The position numbers were made by a program, and so were the translations under genes. From Chromera velia (lineage: Eukaryota; Sar; Chromeraceae): DNA of 63,205 bases. The DNA is taken from positions 28,648-91,852 of the forward strand of contig JAHBMJ010002548.1 of assembly GCA_018398765.1 (NCBI GenBank), written 5' to 3'. Positions 48,060-61,029 of this stretch are shown in pieces (position 1 is the first letter of the stretch; every line of letters starts with the position of its first letter). The notes under the pieces were generated by a model. It was not told the DNA's origin. It made no database searches and was given only the letters and a program-made list of their open reading frames with translations.

Positions 48060-50357
48060 TCATGCTACTAAGTGCCGTGTCTTCGCTAGTGGATGAATGG
48101 AGGCCTATTCATATAGCGACCCTTCTGGCTAAGCTCTTTGCTTTGTTGATAGATTTTCGCCTCCGTCTGAGAGCAAGGACAGACGACAGACTTTCATCTC
48201 TTCTCTTACTGGCCGTCTATATGGAACTTCATTCGCATTGTCCCAGTCCGCAAAGGCCCCGTGTCTCCGCTAGTGGATGAATGGAGGCCTATTCATATAG
48301 CGACCCTTCTGGCTAAGCTTTTTACTTTATTGATGGATTCTCGCCTCTGTCTGAGAGCAAGGATAGATGACAGACAGATAGGATTCAAAAAGGGAGTGGG
48401 GACTAGAGAGGCCATTCATGCTTTGTTTGACCTTTCTGAAACTTCCAGAAACAAAAAGAGACCTTTATTCGTGTGTTTCGTGGACTTTAGCAAGGCATTT
48501 GATAGAGTTGACAGAAAGAAATTGATCCAGAGACTTAGAGAGGAGGGGCTTTCAGAAGGAGACATTAATATGATCTATGCAATGTATATCAAGGTTATGG
48601 GGAAGATTGATGGGTCGGAAAGCATGTTTGAAGAGGGAACAGGGGTAAAACAAGGTGACCCTCTCTCTCCTCTCCTATTTCTTCTCTTCATCAATAATTT
48701 GCATACCTCAGTTAGTCTCCAGAGTAGAGATCGAGGGGAGGATTCATCCCAGGAAGTGAGGCTAGGAGACCTTCTGATAGAGAGCATCGGTTATGCAGAT
48801 GATCTTATAATCTTTGGGCACTCTCCCCATGACCTCCAAAAGAGAATAGATCGGTTGGCCGTGTATTGTGACACGTGGGGTTTGACAGTGAATTTAAAAA
48901 AAATGAAAGTGATGAGATTAGCAGGCACGGGGGGGGAGGAAGAAATTCTTTTTAAGGGTCGGACGGTCGAATGGGTAGAAAGTTACAGATACTTGGGTTG
49001 TCAGGTCTTCTGTGATGCGAACCCGCGTAAGTCTATGACTGCCAGACTTGAAGCTGTAGAGAGGGGAGTGGGAGGGGCTATGGGTTTGTGCGCATCAATA
49101 GGAATGCTCTCTTCATATAGTCGTATGTCCCTCTTCAGGGGGACATAGGAACCCGCCGCCACTTATTCCCTTAAAGCCCTCCCGATTCAAGAATCTGACA
49201 TCCAATGCTTAGACTCTCTTCAGCTTCGTTTTGACAATGTGCGTTGGTCTCTCCGTCTGCCCTGGAATTCTTTTATCTTTCTCACTCTTACAGCCGTTGG
49301 GCTGAGGCCTATAAGAGAGATTCTCAGTGTCAGAGTGGGGGAGTATTTGAGAAGTCTTTTCCTTGCGCGATTGGCTTTGCCTCAAGCGTTGTGGGCATGC
49401 CACAGGAGGGGGAAGCTTAGGGCGTGGTCGGGGTCAGTAAAGAGGCTTGTATAACCCGTCAGTTCTGCCCTTCTTGAAGATAAACCTGATGAGGTTGATT
49501 TCAGAACCTCAGATAGCAGGCTGAGAAGGGGGGTGAGAAGTAGAGAAGTCAACGAATGGTTGGGAGACTGGGCAAACCCGGTCTCCGTGATGGAAAAGAG
49601 AGGGGGGAGTCTCTCAGACAAGGTAGACAAGGAATGCATAGTGTATCTTTTCCTCCATCTGCCTGCCTGACTGATTATCAAAAGGAGAATAGAAGCAGCC
49701 AACGCTTTATAAAACTGGTCCTAGGAAGCCTGGCGGAGGGGAAGGAGGGCTTAAGGTCTCCTTCGGTTGAACCACTCGCCAAGCAGTTCCTGGCATCCCC
49801 CGGGGCAGTTTTCCGCCCTGTGTTGTGCACCATTGTTGGAGGGGGGGCAAACCATGGAGGGAAAGTTGAATTAATTTGCAAGGCTTGTGAAGAGAAAACT
49901 TGTGAGAAACTGATTGACGACCCGATTCACCGCCTGACAACTTGTGTTCGAACGGAAGTGCCACGGGGGAGACTGAGCGATCTCTGGTATAGGTGACTGG
50001 AGCGTATGTCAATAGAAGAAGTGTGTGAGCATGGAGAGAAACAGGAGGCCCGAGGGGGTAGAGGGTTAGGGCAGGCCAAGGAGCGTCTAAGACAGTACTT
50101 CTCGCTTCTTCTTCAGAGGGATGCTAGAAAGGCCAGTGCCCTCATTGCTGCATGTCTAGGACCAGACTGATCGATCCTGGGGAGCAGCGCTTTGCTAGTA
50201 GCTAGTAGTCCTAAGGTTCGGCCGCTTTAGGTGAGCATTCGCTAGCGTGCTCCTAGCTTGCAATATGACATGAATGCTCACAGACTGCCCTTTGCCATTG
50301 GGATACGATGGCTGGCGGGTTTAGTCACATCATCATCATCATCATCATCATCATCAC
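48060..50357 (+). mobile_element. Decayed non-LTR (LINE-type) retrotransposon
   Basis: The core is an open frame at 48261-49148 encoding a reverse transcriptase palm: LFVCFVDFSKAFDRVD (motif A), GVKQGDPLSPLLFLL (motif B) and IGYADDLIIFG (motif C, YADD). The N-terminal part is missing and the frame stops after 49148. Coding traces continue in shifted frames to about 50,000, including a Cys/His knuckle (C-x2-C, later H-x4-C) typical of LINE C-termini. The copy ends near a (CAT)n tail at 50329-50357. A tandem duplicate of the DEWRPIHIATLLAKLF region sits at its 5' end. The clade cannot be assigned, and the copy is almost certainly inactive. Confidence 0.85.
48077..48385 (+). repeat. Tandem partial duplication at the LINE 5' end
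   Basis: About 115-120 bases beginning gtggatgaatggaggcct occur at 48088 and again at 48273 with a few substitutions (TTTGCTTTGTTG versus TTTACTTTATTG). Only the second copy continues into the open reverse transcriptase frame. Confidence 0.8.
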
Positions 50358-53300
50358 TAAGCCATCATGCATGCTAACATATAAACGTATTTTCTAGTAG
50401 TGTTTTTTTATTTTTTTTTTCTTAAAAAAAAATTAAGACTGGAATATGGTAGGGAATATTGGACGATTTTGGGTATTGCGTCATTCAACGGTCATTGTTC
50501 TTTCGTCTGAGGTTATATTATGTAGCGTTAGATGTAGCGTATAACACCAATAGAGATCAGCGGACATCAGCTAAGATTAAGCTCCCTAAGGCTGGGAAAA
50601 GGTTCATTGAGAAAAGGTTCAAATCTGAAAAAGTGAACCTGTTGAACCTGTTTTGAACCTGTTGAACCTGTTTTGAACCTGTTTTGGAGGCCAGACGCGC
50701 AGCCACTGGTACAAGGCTGGCCAGGCCCGCGCCGCTCGTGGCCGATATAGGTGAAATAAGGAGCTGGAGCCGCGCGCACAGCAACGGGGGGGGGGGAGGG
50801 GGAAGCCCCTCCTAGGGCCCCTCCCGCCGTTCTGCAGAGCTACCAGCACCCTAAGAGGGGGGATGTGTTAACATTCCGCTGCAGGCCAAACGCCCTCTTT
50901 GTCGGTATGCAGGGAAAGCTTGAGATTGTATGTATCTTTTCCAAGAGGGGGGTTCCAACGATAATGGTACAATGGTTAAAAATTTTATACATGGGGACTG
51001 AGTACAACACCGGGCAGGCTCCGAAGTGGACGAGAGGGGGGTTGAACAAGAATGTTGCTCCTCATGCAAAATACAAAGCAGGTGATACAATATTGCCAAT
51101 TCACATAATCGGGTGCACTGATGAGTATTCGAAAACAGAGTTTCAATCGGATTTTGTATGGCAAAAGGTTAGAACGAATGCAAAGTTGCAAACCCAGATG
51201 TTTGGGTGCCACCCGCGGTAGCTGGGAGCGGTGGGGGCCATGGAGGGGGGCAACAGGCCAGGCCGGGAGCAGCAGGTCAAAGAGGTGGCGGTGCACGGAG
51301 AGGGAGGGGAGGAGCGGGGGCCGCAGGGCAACCGGTGAGCAGATGAAAGAAAGAAAGAAACGTTGTGATGGTCTTATGTTGACTAAATTGTCATGATTGA
51401 TACGATCATATAAATTTAATTATGGTATTTTCCAATTTTTTCAGGCTTTTTTAATTACTAATTTTCTACTATAAACAGTGAATAACTTGAGACTAGTACC
51501 TAATGTGAGCGTAAATATTGATTTAAACTATTTAAAAACACTACCAAGGCATAGATTCTATAATAAAACGTTCTAAAAATGCATTAAAACCTAATTTAAA
51601 GGCATAAAATAACACAAAAAAATGAGGTTTCTATTAATTAAAAGTGAACCTGTTTTTAAACCTGTTTTTAAACCTGATTCAGGTTCATTACTTCGATTGA
51701 AATCATGCCCTCAGTATCACATAGTATCACCGACATATACGGATACGAAAAATTCTAGGAAAAATTGCTTACAATTAATTAAAAGTATGGGAGAAAAAGT
51801 AAGGTCTAGTGTCAGGGGCCAAAAAGTAGGGGCCAAGTAAAAACTAACAAGAACTACGCTCAACTAGTAAAAAAAAAAAAACTGTAAGAAGCATTTTTAT
51901 GATACTTCAAGGCGGGATATCATGGATATTTTGATTCTGAGAATGCTATTCAAAGTTTGAATTATGGTAAATTATGGTAGAAAACGCTGAACAGTACTGA
52001 ACAGAGTCTACCAGCATCTACCTGTGTCAGATTAAAACGTCCACAGTGTCCAGAGTGTGTTTTGTGAATAAGACTGTGATACAGTTAAGCCATGTGTAGC
52101 TAGAGCTGCTAGAATGCAAGTACCCAAGGCTTTCTTCCGTCAGAGCTCTTTAGGAAAGTCTGTCAGTTCGGTTGTACAGAGAAGGATGAACGTTCTTGCT
52201 AAGCTAGAAGCTTCAATGAATGATGCACCGTCAATCGATCTGAATGCAACCAAATCAGGCGTATGACGCATCGCGCAAAGCAAGCGGCCCCGGAAAGTGA
52301 AGGTATATCGTAGCGCCCGGCGCCGCCCGCCGCAGCAGACCCGTACCAGCGTTTGGCCTGCAACTAGTCCCAATCTCCTCTATCCACATTCTTTACTGAT
52401 ACTCAGCGACTCAGTCACGCAGAAGCATACAAAGTAAATTGAAGTACTACAAAGTCTAACAAAGTTTCGCATACACTGAGTTTCACCAATTGGTGGGACT
52501 CATATGATGATTGAGGGTTTTGATATGCATGCCCCCTCCCCATATATGAATACAAGGATATACAAGGGGCGGATCTCATATATTAATAAATTTTTATTTA
52601 AGCTTTCCGGGGCCGTTTTCACGGTTGCGTGCGTCAGATCTCGAGGGCTTTTACCGCGCGGGGNNNNNNNNNNNNNNNNNNNNNNNNNNNNNNNNNNNNN
52701 NNNNNNNNNNNNNNNNNNNNNNNNNNNNNNNNNNNNNNNNNNNNNNNNNNNNNNNNNNNNNNNNNNNNNNNNNNNNNNNNNNNNNNNNNNNNNNNNNNNN
52801 NNNNNNNNNNNNNNNNNNNNNNNNNNNNNNNNNNNNNNNNNNNNNNNNNNNNNNNNNNNNNNNNNNNNNNNNNNNNNNNNNNNNNNNNNNNNNNNNNNNN
52901 NNNNNNNNNNNNNNNNNNNNNNNNNNNNNNNNNNNNNNNNNNNNNNNNNNNNNNNNNNNNNNNNNNNNNNNNNNNNNNNNNNNNNNNNNNNNNNNNNNNN
53001 NNNNNNNNNNNNNNNNNNNNNNNNNNNNNNNNNNNNNNNNNNNNNNNNNNNNNNNNNNNNNNNNNNNNNNNNNNNNNNNNNNNNNNNNNNNNNNNNNNNN
53101 NNNNNNNNNNNNNNNNNNNNNNNNNNNNNNNNNNNNNNNNNNNNNNNNNNNNNNNNNNNNNNNNNNNNNNNNNNNNNNNNNNGGGGGGGGGGGGGGGGCA
53201 TAGGAGACGGCGCTCCTTGCATGCATGGATTCTCAACGTCTGTCGATCTTCTTCACAAAAATCAGCTCTGCAATTATCGATCTTGATGTCTAGCTGTATT

Positions 53301-53627
53301 GAATGACTTCGACACACTTCAACCCATTCCAGACGTAATTCAAGTGGGCACAGGACCAGAATATAAGCTTTTTATATACGCAACTTTCCTACATTGCGCG
53401 TTTCGCTTTCCTGAAAGAAGTCCTGCGTTTTGTGAGAAGCGCGCATCTGAAAGATCAATAAAACGTCTGCAGTAACTGTTGGCCCCGCAAGCGTCCCATC
53501 AACAGACAACGAAAGAGGACTGCAACGCGGAGAGAAGTGCAGCCGCCTAAGAAAGAAAGAGAGCCGGTTCGTAAGTGCCGAAGAAGGCTGAAGACATCGC
53601 TGGTCCCCAAAAAGGTGCAAAGACATA
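50358..53627. other. AT-rich repeat-bearing spacer with a 519-base assembly gap
   Basis: Contains GAACCTGTT-type short tandem arrays (50635-50690, and a variant at 51645-51690), two GC-rich blocks (50690-50845 and 51200-51340), and a 118-codon plus-strand open frame at 50865-51221 of unknown nature. The frame has no recognisable domain and lies between the GC blocks, so it may be a transposon remnant. N gap 52664-53182. 53,300-53,627 is the SmF 5' flank. Confidence 0.5.
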
Positions 53628-53959
53628 ATGGCAGGAGTCAGTCAAGCTCCCTTTCTGTCGTCACATCTAAATTTTCTCTTCTTCCACTTCCGCTTCGACC
53701 GAAAGATCCGAAGGCTTTCATTCATCTCCCGCGCTGCTCTGCTCTCTCTGACCATCTTCTCTTCACTCGATTCCATTCTCTGCCCGTCTCTGCCGTTTCG
53801 TTTAAATGTTATTTTGCATTTCGTCTCTGTTCTTGTTTCCGTCTCTGATTTGGCTGACCGACTCGCTGGCTGTCTTGCTTTGTCTCTCTCTACGGGTGTG
53901 TGAACACACGCACACACACGTGTATGTGTGTATGTATGTACGCATGTGCGCGCGCGCGT

Positions 53960-53999
<40 letters not shown>

Positions 54000-54750
54000 A
54001 TCGTTCCAGTTAACCCCAAACCTTTTCTGAAGGAAATGTGCGGAAAGGAGGTACGTAATTTCTTTTCTGCTTCACCCCTGTCATTTTTTCTTGATGCGTG
54101 TAGACTACTGCAATCCAACTGTGCCCGTCAACGGTCTCTGCCTCTGTCTTTTTGCCTGCGTGTCCTTTTTCGCACCCTGTCTTATCTGCCCTTTTCTGTC
54201 TTTCCTGCCAACTGCCCCTAATTGGTTCCCCATAGTGTCCTGCCATGCCCCGTGTCGTCGAAAATTGGTTCCCTCTTTTTTTCTATCTCTGCAGGTGGTG
54301 ATCAAGCTCAAATGGGGTCTCGAGTACAAAGGTAGGTGTGTGTGGGCGAGATTAAGCGTGTGTGAGTGCGTTGCTGTTTGTGTTCATTCGGAGGAAGTTG
54401 AAAGGAGACAGTGCAGCTTGTCTCTTCTTCAAGCCAAGATCAGGCCGATGGATCGGGATTGTGCACGGGATTTGAAGGTCTTTGCAGCCTCTCTCTGTCT
54501 TCGTCTCGCAATGATTTCTTCTCTCCTTACGCATCCCCAAGAAAAACCTGAACCCGATCTGCCTGACCCCTAGCTGCTCCCTTCAATTCTGGTTTGCAGA
54601 AAAGGAGCTGCATGATCCATTTTTCGCATCCTCACTGTTTGTTTTTTTCGACGTATCTGTCCCTCTGTCTCTTTCGTTTCTCCCTTCTTTCTTCCTTCCT
54701 TCCTTCCTTCCTTTTTCTTCTTCCTTCCTTCTCTTCCTTCCTTCCTTTCT

Positions 54751-54790
<40 letters not shown>

Positions 54791-54807
54791 TGTATGTGTG
54801 TGTGTGT

Positions 54808-54849
<42 letters not shown>

Positions 54850-55244
54850 TTCTTTCTTTTCTTTCTTTCCTTCTCTCTCTCTCTCTCTCTCTCTCTTTTG
54901 TTGGCGTTTGTTTGTTCGTTTTTCGTCTTCTTCTTTGTATTCCTGTCGGTGTTTCGGCCCACTCGGCCCGTCTGTCCCCATTTGAGGCCGCCTCTGTAGG
55001 TCTGTCTGCCTGTCTGCCTGCTTTCCTGGCTGTCAAGCTGCCTTGGCGATCGATTGCCCGCCTGTCAAGTTCAGAATCAGAGACAGAATTATGAGCCCTA
55101 CCTACCCTCTTCTATTGTGAGCATGCAGGAGTGCTTAAGTCCACCGACGACTACATGAACGTCCAGCTGGTTAATGCTGTAGAGATGCAGAAGGGCCAGT
55201 GGAGCTCAACGCTTGGCGAAATCCTTATTCGGTCTGCAGTTCTC

Positions 55245-55283
<39 letters not shown>

Positions 55284-56079
55284 TAGACATGCCTGCCTGC
55301 CTGCGTGTGTGCTTGCACGTGTCATCCCGTTTTGTTTTTGTACTCCCGTGCTTGCACGTGTCATCCCGTTTTGTTTTTGTACTCCCGTGCTTGCACGTGT
55401 CATCCCGTTTTTGTTTTTGTACTCCCGTGCTTGCACGTGTCATCCCGTTTTTGTTTTTGTACTCCCTCCCGTGCTGGCGTGGCCATCTGCCACCCTAAAT
55501 GTGCCTTTTTTGGTTCTCTAGCTGCCTGCGCCGTCTTATGTGCGTGTATGGAAGCCCGGGATTAATTGCTCTTCCTCTGCATGCCTGACTAATGGAACCG
55601 ATCGAGGGTGATTCACATTTATCTCCCTTCCTTCGTTGTTTCGCTCGCTGATTTGCTACCTCCGTCACACAGGCAGGCTCACCAAGTGCATTGACCGATT
55701 TTGATGTTCTCAGAGATGCACCGCAGCCCGTGGTTCATCTTTCTTCTGCGTTTTCTCTTGCTTCCTAGCCACGCTTTTCTGCACTCTTTGTTTCGAAGGT
55801 CACGTCTTTTTTCAAGATGCTCAAAGGACTTCCATTCGTACCTCCGGCTGATGCGAGAGGAGAGTGAGTCTCTCATGGGGAATCTGTGGGACGCGTGTCC
55901 AGCCAACGTGTGCATCGATGGGAGATGCGTATGAGACGAGCAACGAACGAGGAACAACAACGCGGCACAGGAAAGTTTGCCGTGAAATTCTACTTAATTG
56001 TGTGTGCAGGTGCAACAACGTGCTGTACGTCCGGAGATACGACGAAGAAGAAGAAGATGAAGCAATGGGACCCAATTGA
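53628..56079 (+). CDS. SNRPF: Small nuclear ribonucleoprotein F (SmF)
   Basis: Component of the heptameric Sm ring assembled on U1, U2, U4 and U5 snRNAs for pre-mRNA splicing. Five exons, 53628-53636, 54000-54050, 54295-54331, 55129-55231 and 56010-56079, give 89 residues in phase, ending TGA (human SmF has 86). Sm1 reads VVIKLKWGLEYKGVL then DDYMNVQL. Sm2 reads LIRCNNVLYVRRYDEEEEDE; the RCNNVLY form with Cys in place of Gly is characteristic of SmF. N-terminal IVPVNPKPFLKEMCGKE also matches. Exon 1 is only nine bases (ATGGCAGGA) and is chosen by phase and its GTCAGT donor, so the first three residues are less certain. Confidence 0.92.
54690..54895 (+). repeat. (TTCC)n-(CT)n-(GT)n-(CT)n array
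   Basis: Compound microsatellite in SmF intron 3. Confidence 0.9.
55309..55466 (+). repeat. 39-40-bp minisatellite, four copies
   Basis: Unit begins gtgcttgcacgtgtcatccc and ends gtactccc; copies differ only in the length of a T run. In SmF intron 4. Confidence 0.95.
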
Positions 56080-56403
56080 GAGAAGCTGCGAATTTTGCTT
56101 TGTACCCGCGTTTCATCTTGGGCTTCGGCGGGGCGCTATATTGAGGGCTTAAGGGATAACGAGCGGGGGGGGGCACCGTAGGTTGTCGTACAGCTGGAAC
56201 TAGAGCTGGAACCAGAACGGAAATCCGCCAGGTTATAAGCTGTGACTAGAGCTGTGAAGAGTCTAAAACCTTAAGATAACTCTAGAGCTCGCTTTAAAGA
56301 TAATTAAGTGAGAAAGTTAAATAAATTCTAGAATAGATTATTAATCCATCTGTATACTTATAGTACTTACTAAGTATAATTCATTCAATAGTCTAGTCAA
56401 TAG

Positions 56404-56600
56404 CTAGGCTCCCCATACGTAAAAAAATAAAAAAGTTAATTGCCAAAAATCACTTTTACTTTTTATTTATTTATTTATTTTTTTTAAGCAAACACTTCAA
56501 CTTTGAAGCTCACAGCCCAGCTGACGCATAAAAATAAAAAAAATGATTTAGGTTTTGACCAGATTTTATTTATTTATTTTTTTACGTATGGGGAGCCTAG
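56404..56600. mobile_element. MITE-like element with about 30-bp terminal inverted repeats
   Basis: Left end ctaggctccccatacgtaaa at 56405 and its inverted complement (tttacgtatggggagcctag) ending at about 56599. The AT-rich interior of about 140 bases has no ORF, so a non-autonomous DNA transposon is the simplest reading. Confidence 0.8.
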
Positions 56601-57936
56601 GTCAATAATACATTTGATATGAATCTACATACAAAAAGTTAAAGAATAAAACTAGGAATAAAAAAATAATTATACAAATAATAATAGTTCTCGCTTTTTC
56701 AGCTTCACCGTTGAAGTCTTGCTTCAGCCTACCGTCTCTTGAAGTAGAGCTAGGATCTTGAACAAGGCTAAGAAGGCTTACATGAATATGGACTACCAGG
56801 AGCTAGGCTCCCACAGCTATAGTCATTCATTCATTCATTCAAAATTCGTAAGATCGAATTGATATCTTTAGATTAAAGCTGGTGAGCCAGCATTTAGGCT
56901 CCGGCCAAGCTGGCATCATCGACGGCATATCATAGAAAAATTTGTTTACTCAACTTTAGACTCAACTGAGGCCCTACGCCGCCCTAGCCTAGGCTTTAGG
57001 GGCATTTGAAGGCTTACAAGAGTCGTAACAAGACAAGGCGGCCATGGAAATTGATGGAATTTAAATTTCATAACTTGAAGTATTTGATATTTGATGAAAT
57101 AATTAAAATTTAAGCTGTAAATTTCCTAGTAAGTTTCCTATTTTTTACTATTATATATCTTACTAGATAGTAGTAGACGCTCAACTTTTTATTTTGAAAA
57201 TTCAAACACTCACAACTTCTTCACCATACACTCATGAGCACCGGCGTCCTGAAACATGAGAACGCAGAAACACTGTCAGCGGGGTTAGGCGCCCTCAGGG
57301 CACAGTAAATAAACACCCCCTGCTAAATCCCCTGCTTGCTGCACTCCCGCTGGGTTTTGCTCCCAGACTCACTAATACCTCATTGATTTGTCTATCTAGC
57401 CAAGCCTTTGTCTATTCTTTTTTTCTAGCTATTCTCGGATATAATTCTCCTTAGTAGCTATTCTCATGTCCGATCTTTGTCCTGGTGCTTTCATTCATCC
57501 ATCGACTGCCATGCACAAAGAAGCAGTAGAAAAATGGTATAAATATGTACAAATTGCACTACAAGTTCCTACTAGACATAGGGATGTAAAAACGGNCCCC
57601 TCCAAAAGAGATTTTACACCCCTATTACTAGACAAGACATCGATCACATCAGCCTAGTCTAAGCCCTCTAGAGCCTAGTCTAAAGCGTCATCTTTGAAAT
57701 GTATAGAAATATAAATGATATTATATTTACTAGTATATTTACACCATTGATAACCAATGATAATCATGATTAGAGTCCATCTAGGAGTTTATTGTTATCA
57801 GCCTTAGTAAACTGTACTCTAGACTGTACTATAGTATAATTTATAGTATAATAGTTTACTCCTGAAAGATCCTCCAGGTTTTCAACTTAGTGAATAATAG
57901 TGATGGTGAAATCGAATGTTAGACGTTTTTACTGCT

Positions 57937-58304
57937 CTAGGCTCTGCACTCTAAAAAAAAAGAAAAAAAAAAATAAACGGTGATGATATTTTTTTTATTT
58001 TTTTATATATCTGCACAACAACTGTTGTTTTTCAAGTAACACTGTGCAACACTCTTTGCAACATCTGAACAACACCCTAGCAACACCTGAATAAGTGTTA
58101 TTCTTTATTAACATTCTTTAAGACTCTTTGCAACACTTTGACAACACTTGAACAACAGTTGTTTGTCAGGATCTATAAAAAAAAAATTTACCCGCCAGTG
58201 GACCGCGGGGCAACCCGGAACATAAATCCTAATCCTAATCCTAATAAAAAAAAAATTGACTCCGATATTTTTTTTATGTCTTTTTACAGTACATGCGGAG
58301 CCTA
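57937..58304. mobile_element. Possible second member of the CTAGGCTC-ended element family
   Basis: Begins ctaggctctgcact followed by an A-rich run, and ends with a T-rich run and tgcggagcctag, an imperfect inverted match. Interior carries CAACACT-like degenerate repeats. Confidence 0.45.
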
Positions 58305-59858
58305 GTTACTGCTATAGCCTTTTAAGCGCTTTATATAGATATATCCGACGAATTATATATCCGAAACGGTAAATAATCTAGTAAATAATAATCATAATGC
58401 AGTGTTGTACATTCTGTCTTAAATTAAACTTGAATATGAATGTCAAAATATGTCAGATTATGTTCTATCTACTATATACTACTGTACTAAGTATAGCTTC
58501 TTCTGGCAATAACGTCATAAATCATTTGAATCATATTATGATCGATCATATTAAACGACACGTAACACGTTCACGTACAGAAACACAAGCATCAAAACTC
58601 AAACAACGGATTAAATGCCAGCGCAGCTCCTTGGAAATGGAAGGCTTCAGGCTTTCTTTGCCCTCTTCTGCCAACTTTTTACTTATTCGCCTTTTGCTTC
58701 CTTCTTTGACTCTTCGTCGCCCTTACTGATCGACCACCGAGAATCAAGAAACCTTTTCAGGTGAAAGAAGCGTCCAAAGACGATCCTTACACCACAAGGT
58801 ATGCTGATACCCCCCTCACTCTCTGTGTGGTGAAGTGCATTCCTCTGGAAGGAAGTGGGCTTGATGAAGAGAGGATCAAGAACAGACAGAATGGGCAGAA
58901 AACAAATCCCTCCCCCACCCACCCTTCTTTCTCCCCATGGGGAATTAAGAGAGGCACTTTGAGAGTCTGTTTGGAAGTCGAGCCAGCTAGCCTGACTGGA
59001 TAGGAAAGAGATGTTGAGGAAAGTTGAAAGGGAATTGCAAGAAAACCGACCCACTGATAAAGAAGCTCCCTTTTCACGCTTCCATTCCTCGCCTCTTCTT
59101 CATTCCTTGCTTATCTCCCGACGGGAAGTATGCAGATTCTCGCAAACACCACACAAACAAACAAACAAATGAGGAATGAAGGAGGTGCGCGGGGAGTGGA
59201 GGCGAAAAATGCCTGAAGGAAGAAGCGGTCGATCAGGAAGTGAGTGAGTGGGTAAGTGCGTGGGTGAGAAAAGGAAGGCGAGTCGAATGAGTTGATGGAT
59301 GGATGTACGGAAGATCGGAAAGACAGGGAGGGACTACCAGTGGAATCAATCCATCCGGCAGGTTTCCTTTCTACGAAACGAAGTCACGCAAACGATCGCC
59401 AAGGGAGGAGGAAAGGAGAAGAAAGAGATTGAAGGGACGGAAGGAAGTCTTCGTGGGGGGAAGAAAGAAAGGAGCCATGCAGTCAGTCACATGCACCGAG
59501 GGCCCCATGCAGAGTCACCATCCAACCGGCCGGGGGAAGGGAGGGAAGCAGATTCGATAGAATATCAGATTGGTGCTTCCTTCCACTGCGTGCACCAAAC
59601 ACACGTACGCCCACACGTCGACAGTTGCTGGAATGGAATTGTACGAACGAAGAGAAAAAAAGGGTCCCTCCCTGCTCAGACTGAAGGAAGACAGCCCAAA
59701 GAAAAGGACGAACAGGAAAGAGAGACAACATTTCTGCACGTCTTCCTGGGTTTCCACCATTTCCCCACTCCACTATGCGAGACGAGAACACAGAAAGAAA
59801 GAGGAATACAAAGAGACGAATGAAACTGCAGAGAGAGGGGCACGCATGAGAGAGAATA

Positions 59859-60986
59859 TCAGGGACGGAACGGGGGGGGTTTGGGAGGTGCATGTCTTCT
59901 ACTGCTTCCCCCTGCAGATTGCCCTACTGTCCCCCCAACTTGTCCTGATCCCCCCCCGAGGCCTGTGAACGAGGCTGCTGACCCTCCAAAGTCAGAGGAG
60001 CCCCCCGCCCCGCAGCTTGAGGCTGCGCCCCCACTGCGGATTGCCGGGGCCCTTCCGAGAGACTGGGCCCTGAGCCGCCCGCTACCTCCCATCCCCCCTC
60101 CATGACCCGAGGCCCCCGCTGGAGCGCGACCTCTCGGTGGCACACTGGGTGGTACACCCCCGGGCCCCGCCCCTCCCTTTGAACTCCCCCACCCCGCCCC
60201 CCCTTCGTGCTGCTGATGCTGATGGTGAGAAGAGGGGCCGAGAAAAGATGGGGCAGCACCTGAGTTTCCCCGCGAAGAGGAAGAAGAAGACTGCCGACCC
60301 TGACCATGAGGAGGAAGAGGAGGTACAGTCCTCTCCATCCCCCCAGACCGTCCCTGTCCCTGTCCCCCCCTTCCCCCCCCAACAGACAGATCCCCCCCAT
60401 GCAGAGGTGTCGTGTCTGCTTCGTCCTCCTCCTCACTCCCCTGGCCCTCTGCCCAGGGAGAGAAGGCAAAGCGAACCCGCCTCCAATTCACAGCGGCGGC
60501 GTCTGCTGATGGTGGCGGCAGCGGGGGAAATATGGGGGGCGGGAGAGAGACAGCCTCTTGCACTTCGCTGTTGCTGTTCCTTCTTCCCTGTTCTCTCTTG
60601 ACCAAGATGGTCCTCTGCTTCTGCGCCTCTGCGAGAGAGTCGATCAGCCCGTGGAACAGGGACGGGTACCGGGAGAGAAAACGAAACGTCCCAGCAGGGG
60701 AGGGTCGCAGAAATTCGTGGTTCTGCACGCACACAGACACACAGACACACACGCACACAGACACACAGACACACACGCACACAGACACACAGACACACAC
60801 GCACACAGACACACACGCACACAGACACACAGACACACACGCACAGAGACACACACGCACACAGACACACACGCACACACGCACACAGACACACACGCAC
60901 ACGCACGCAAACACAGAGAGACCAGAAAGAGCGACAGATCGACAGATTGGCAAATAAAGTCATAGATAGATACATGTATACATATG

Positions 60987-61029
<43 letters not shown>

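Larger units (their letters stand above)
56080..59858. other. AT-rich spacer with short inverted-repeat elements
   Basis: Strongly AT-rich from about 56,200 to 58,600, with MITE-like elements (listed separately), CAACACT-type degenerate repeats at 58015-58165 and one undetermined base at 57596. From about 58,650 the composition returns to gene-flank type. Plus-strand frames at 58761-59003 and 59299-59823 are not supported by any domain; the latter lies antisense to the kinase 3' flank. Confidence 0.5.

Noticed and set aside
58225-58250. CCTAAT repeats resembling telomeric sequence
   Set aside because: Only about four imperfect units, internal to an AT-rich repeat region; not a telomere signature.
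59299-59823. 175-codon plus-strand open frame
   Set aside because: Lies antisense to the kinase 3' flank, shows no domain and has composition typical of non-coding flanks.
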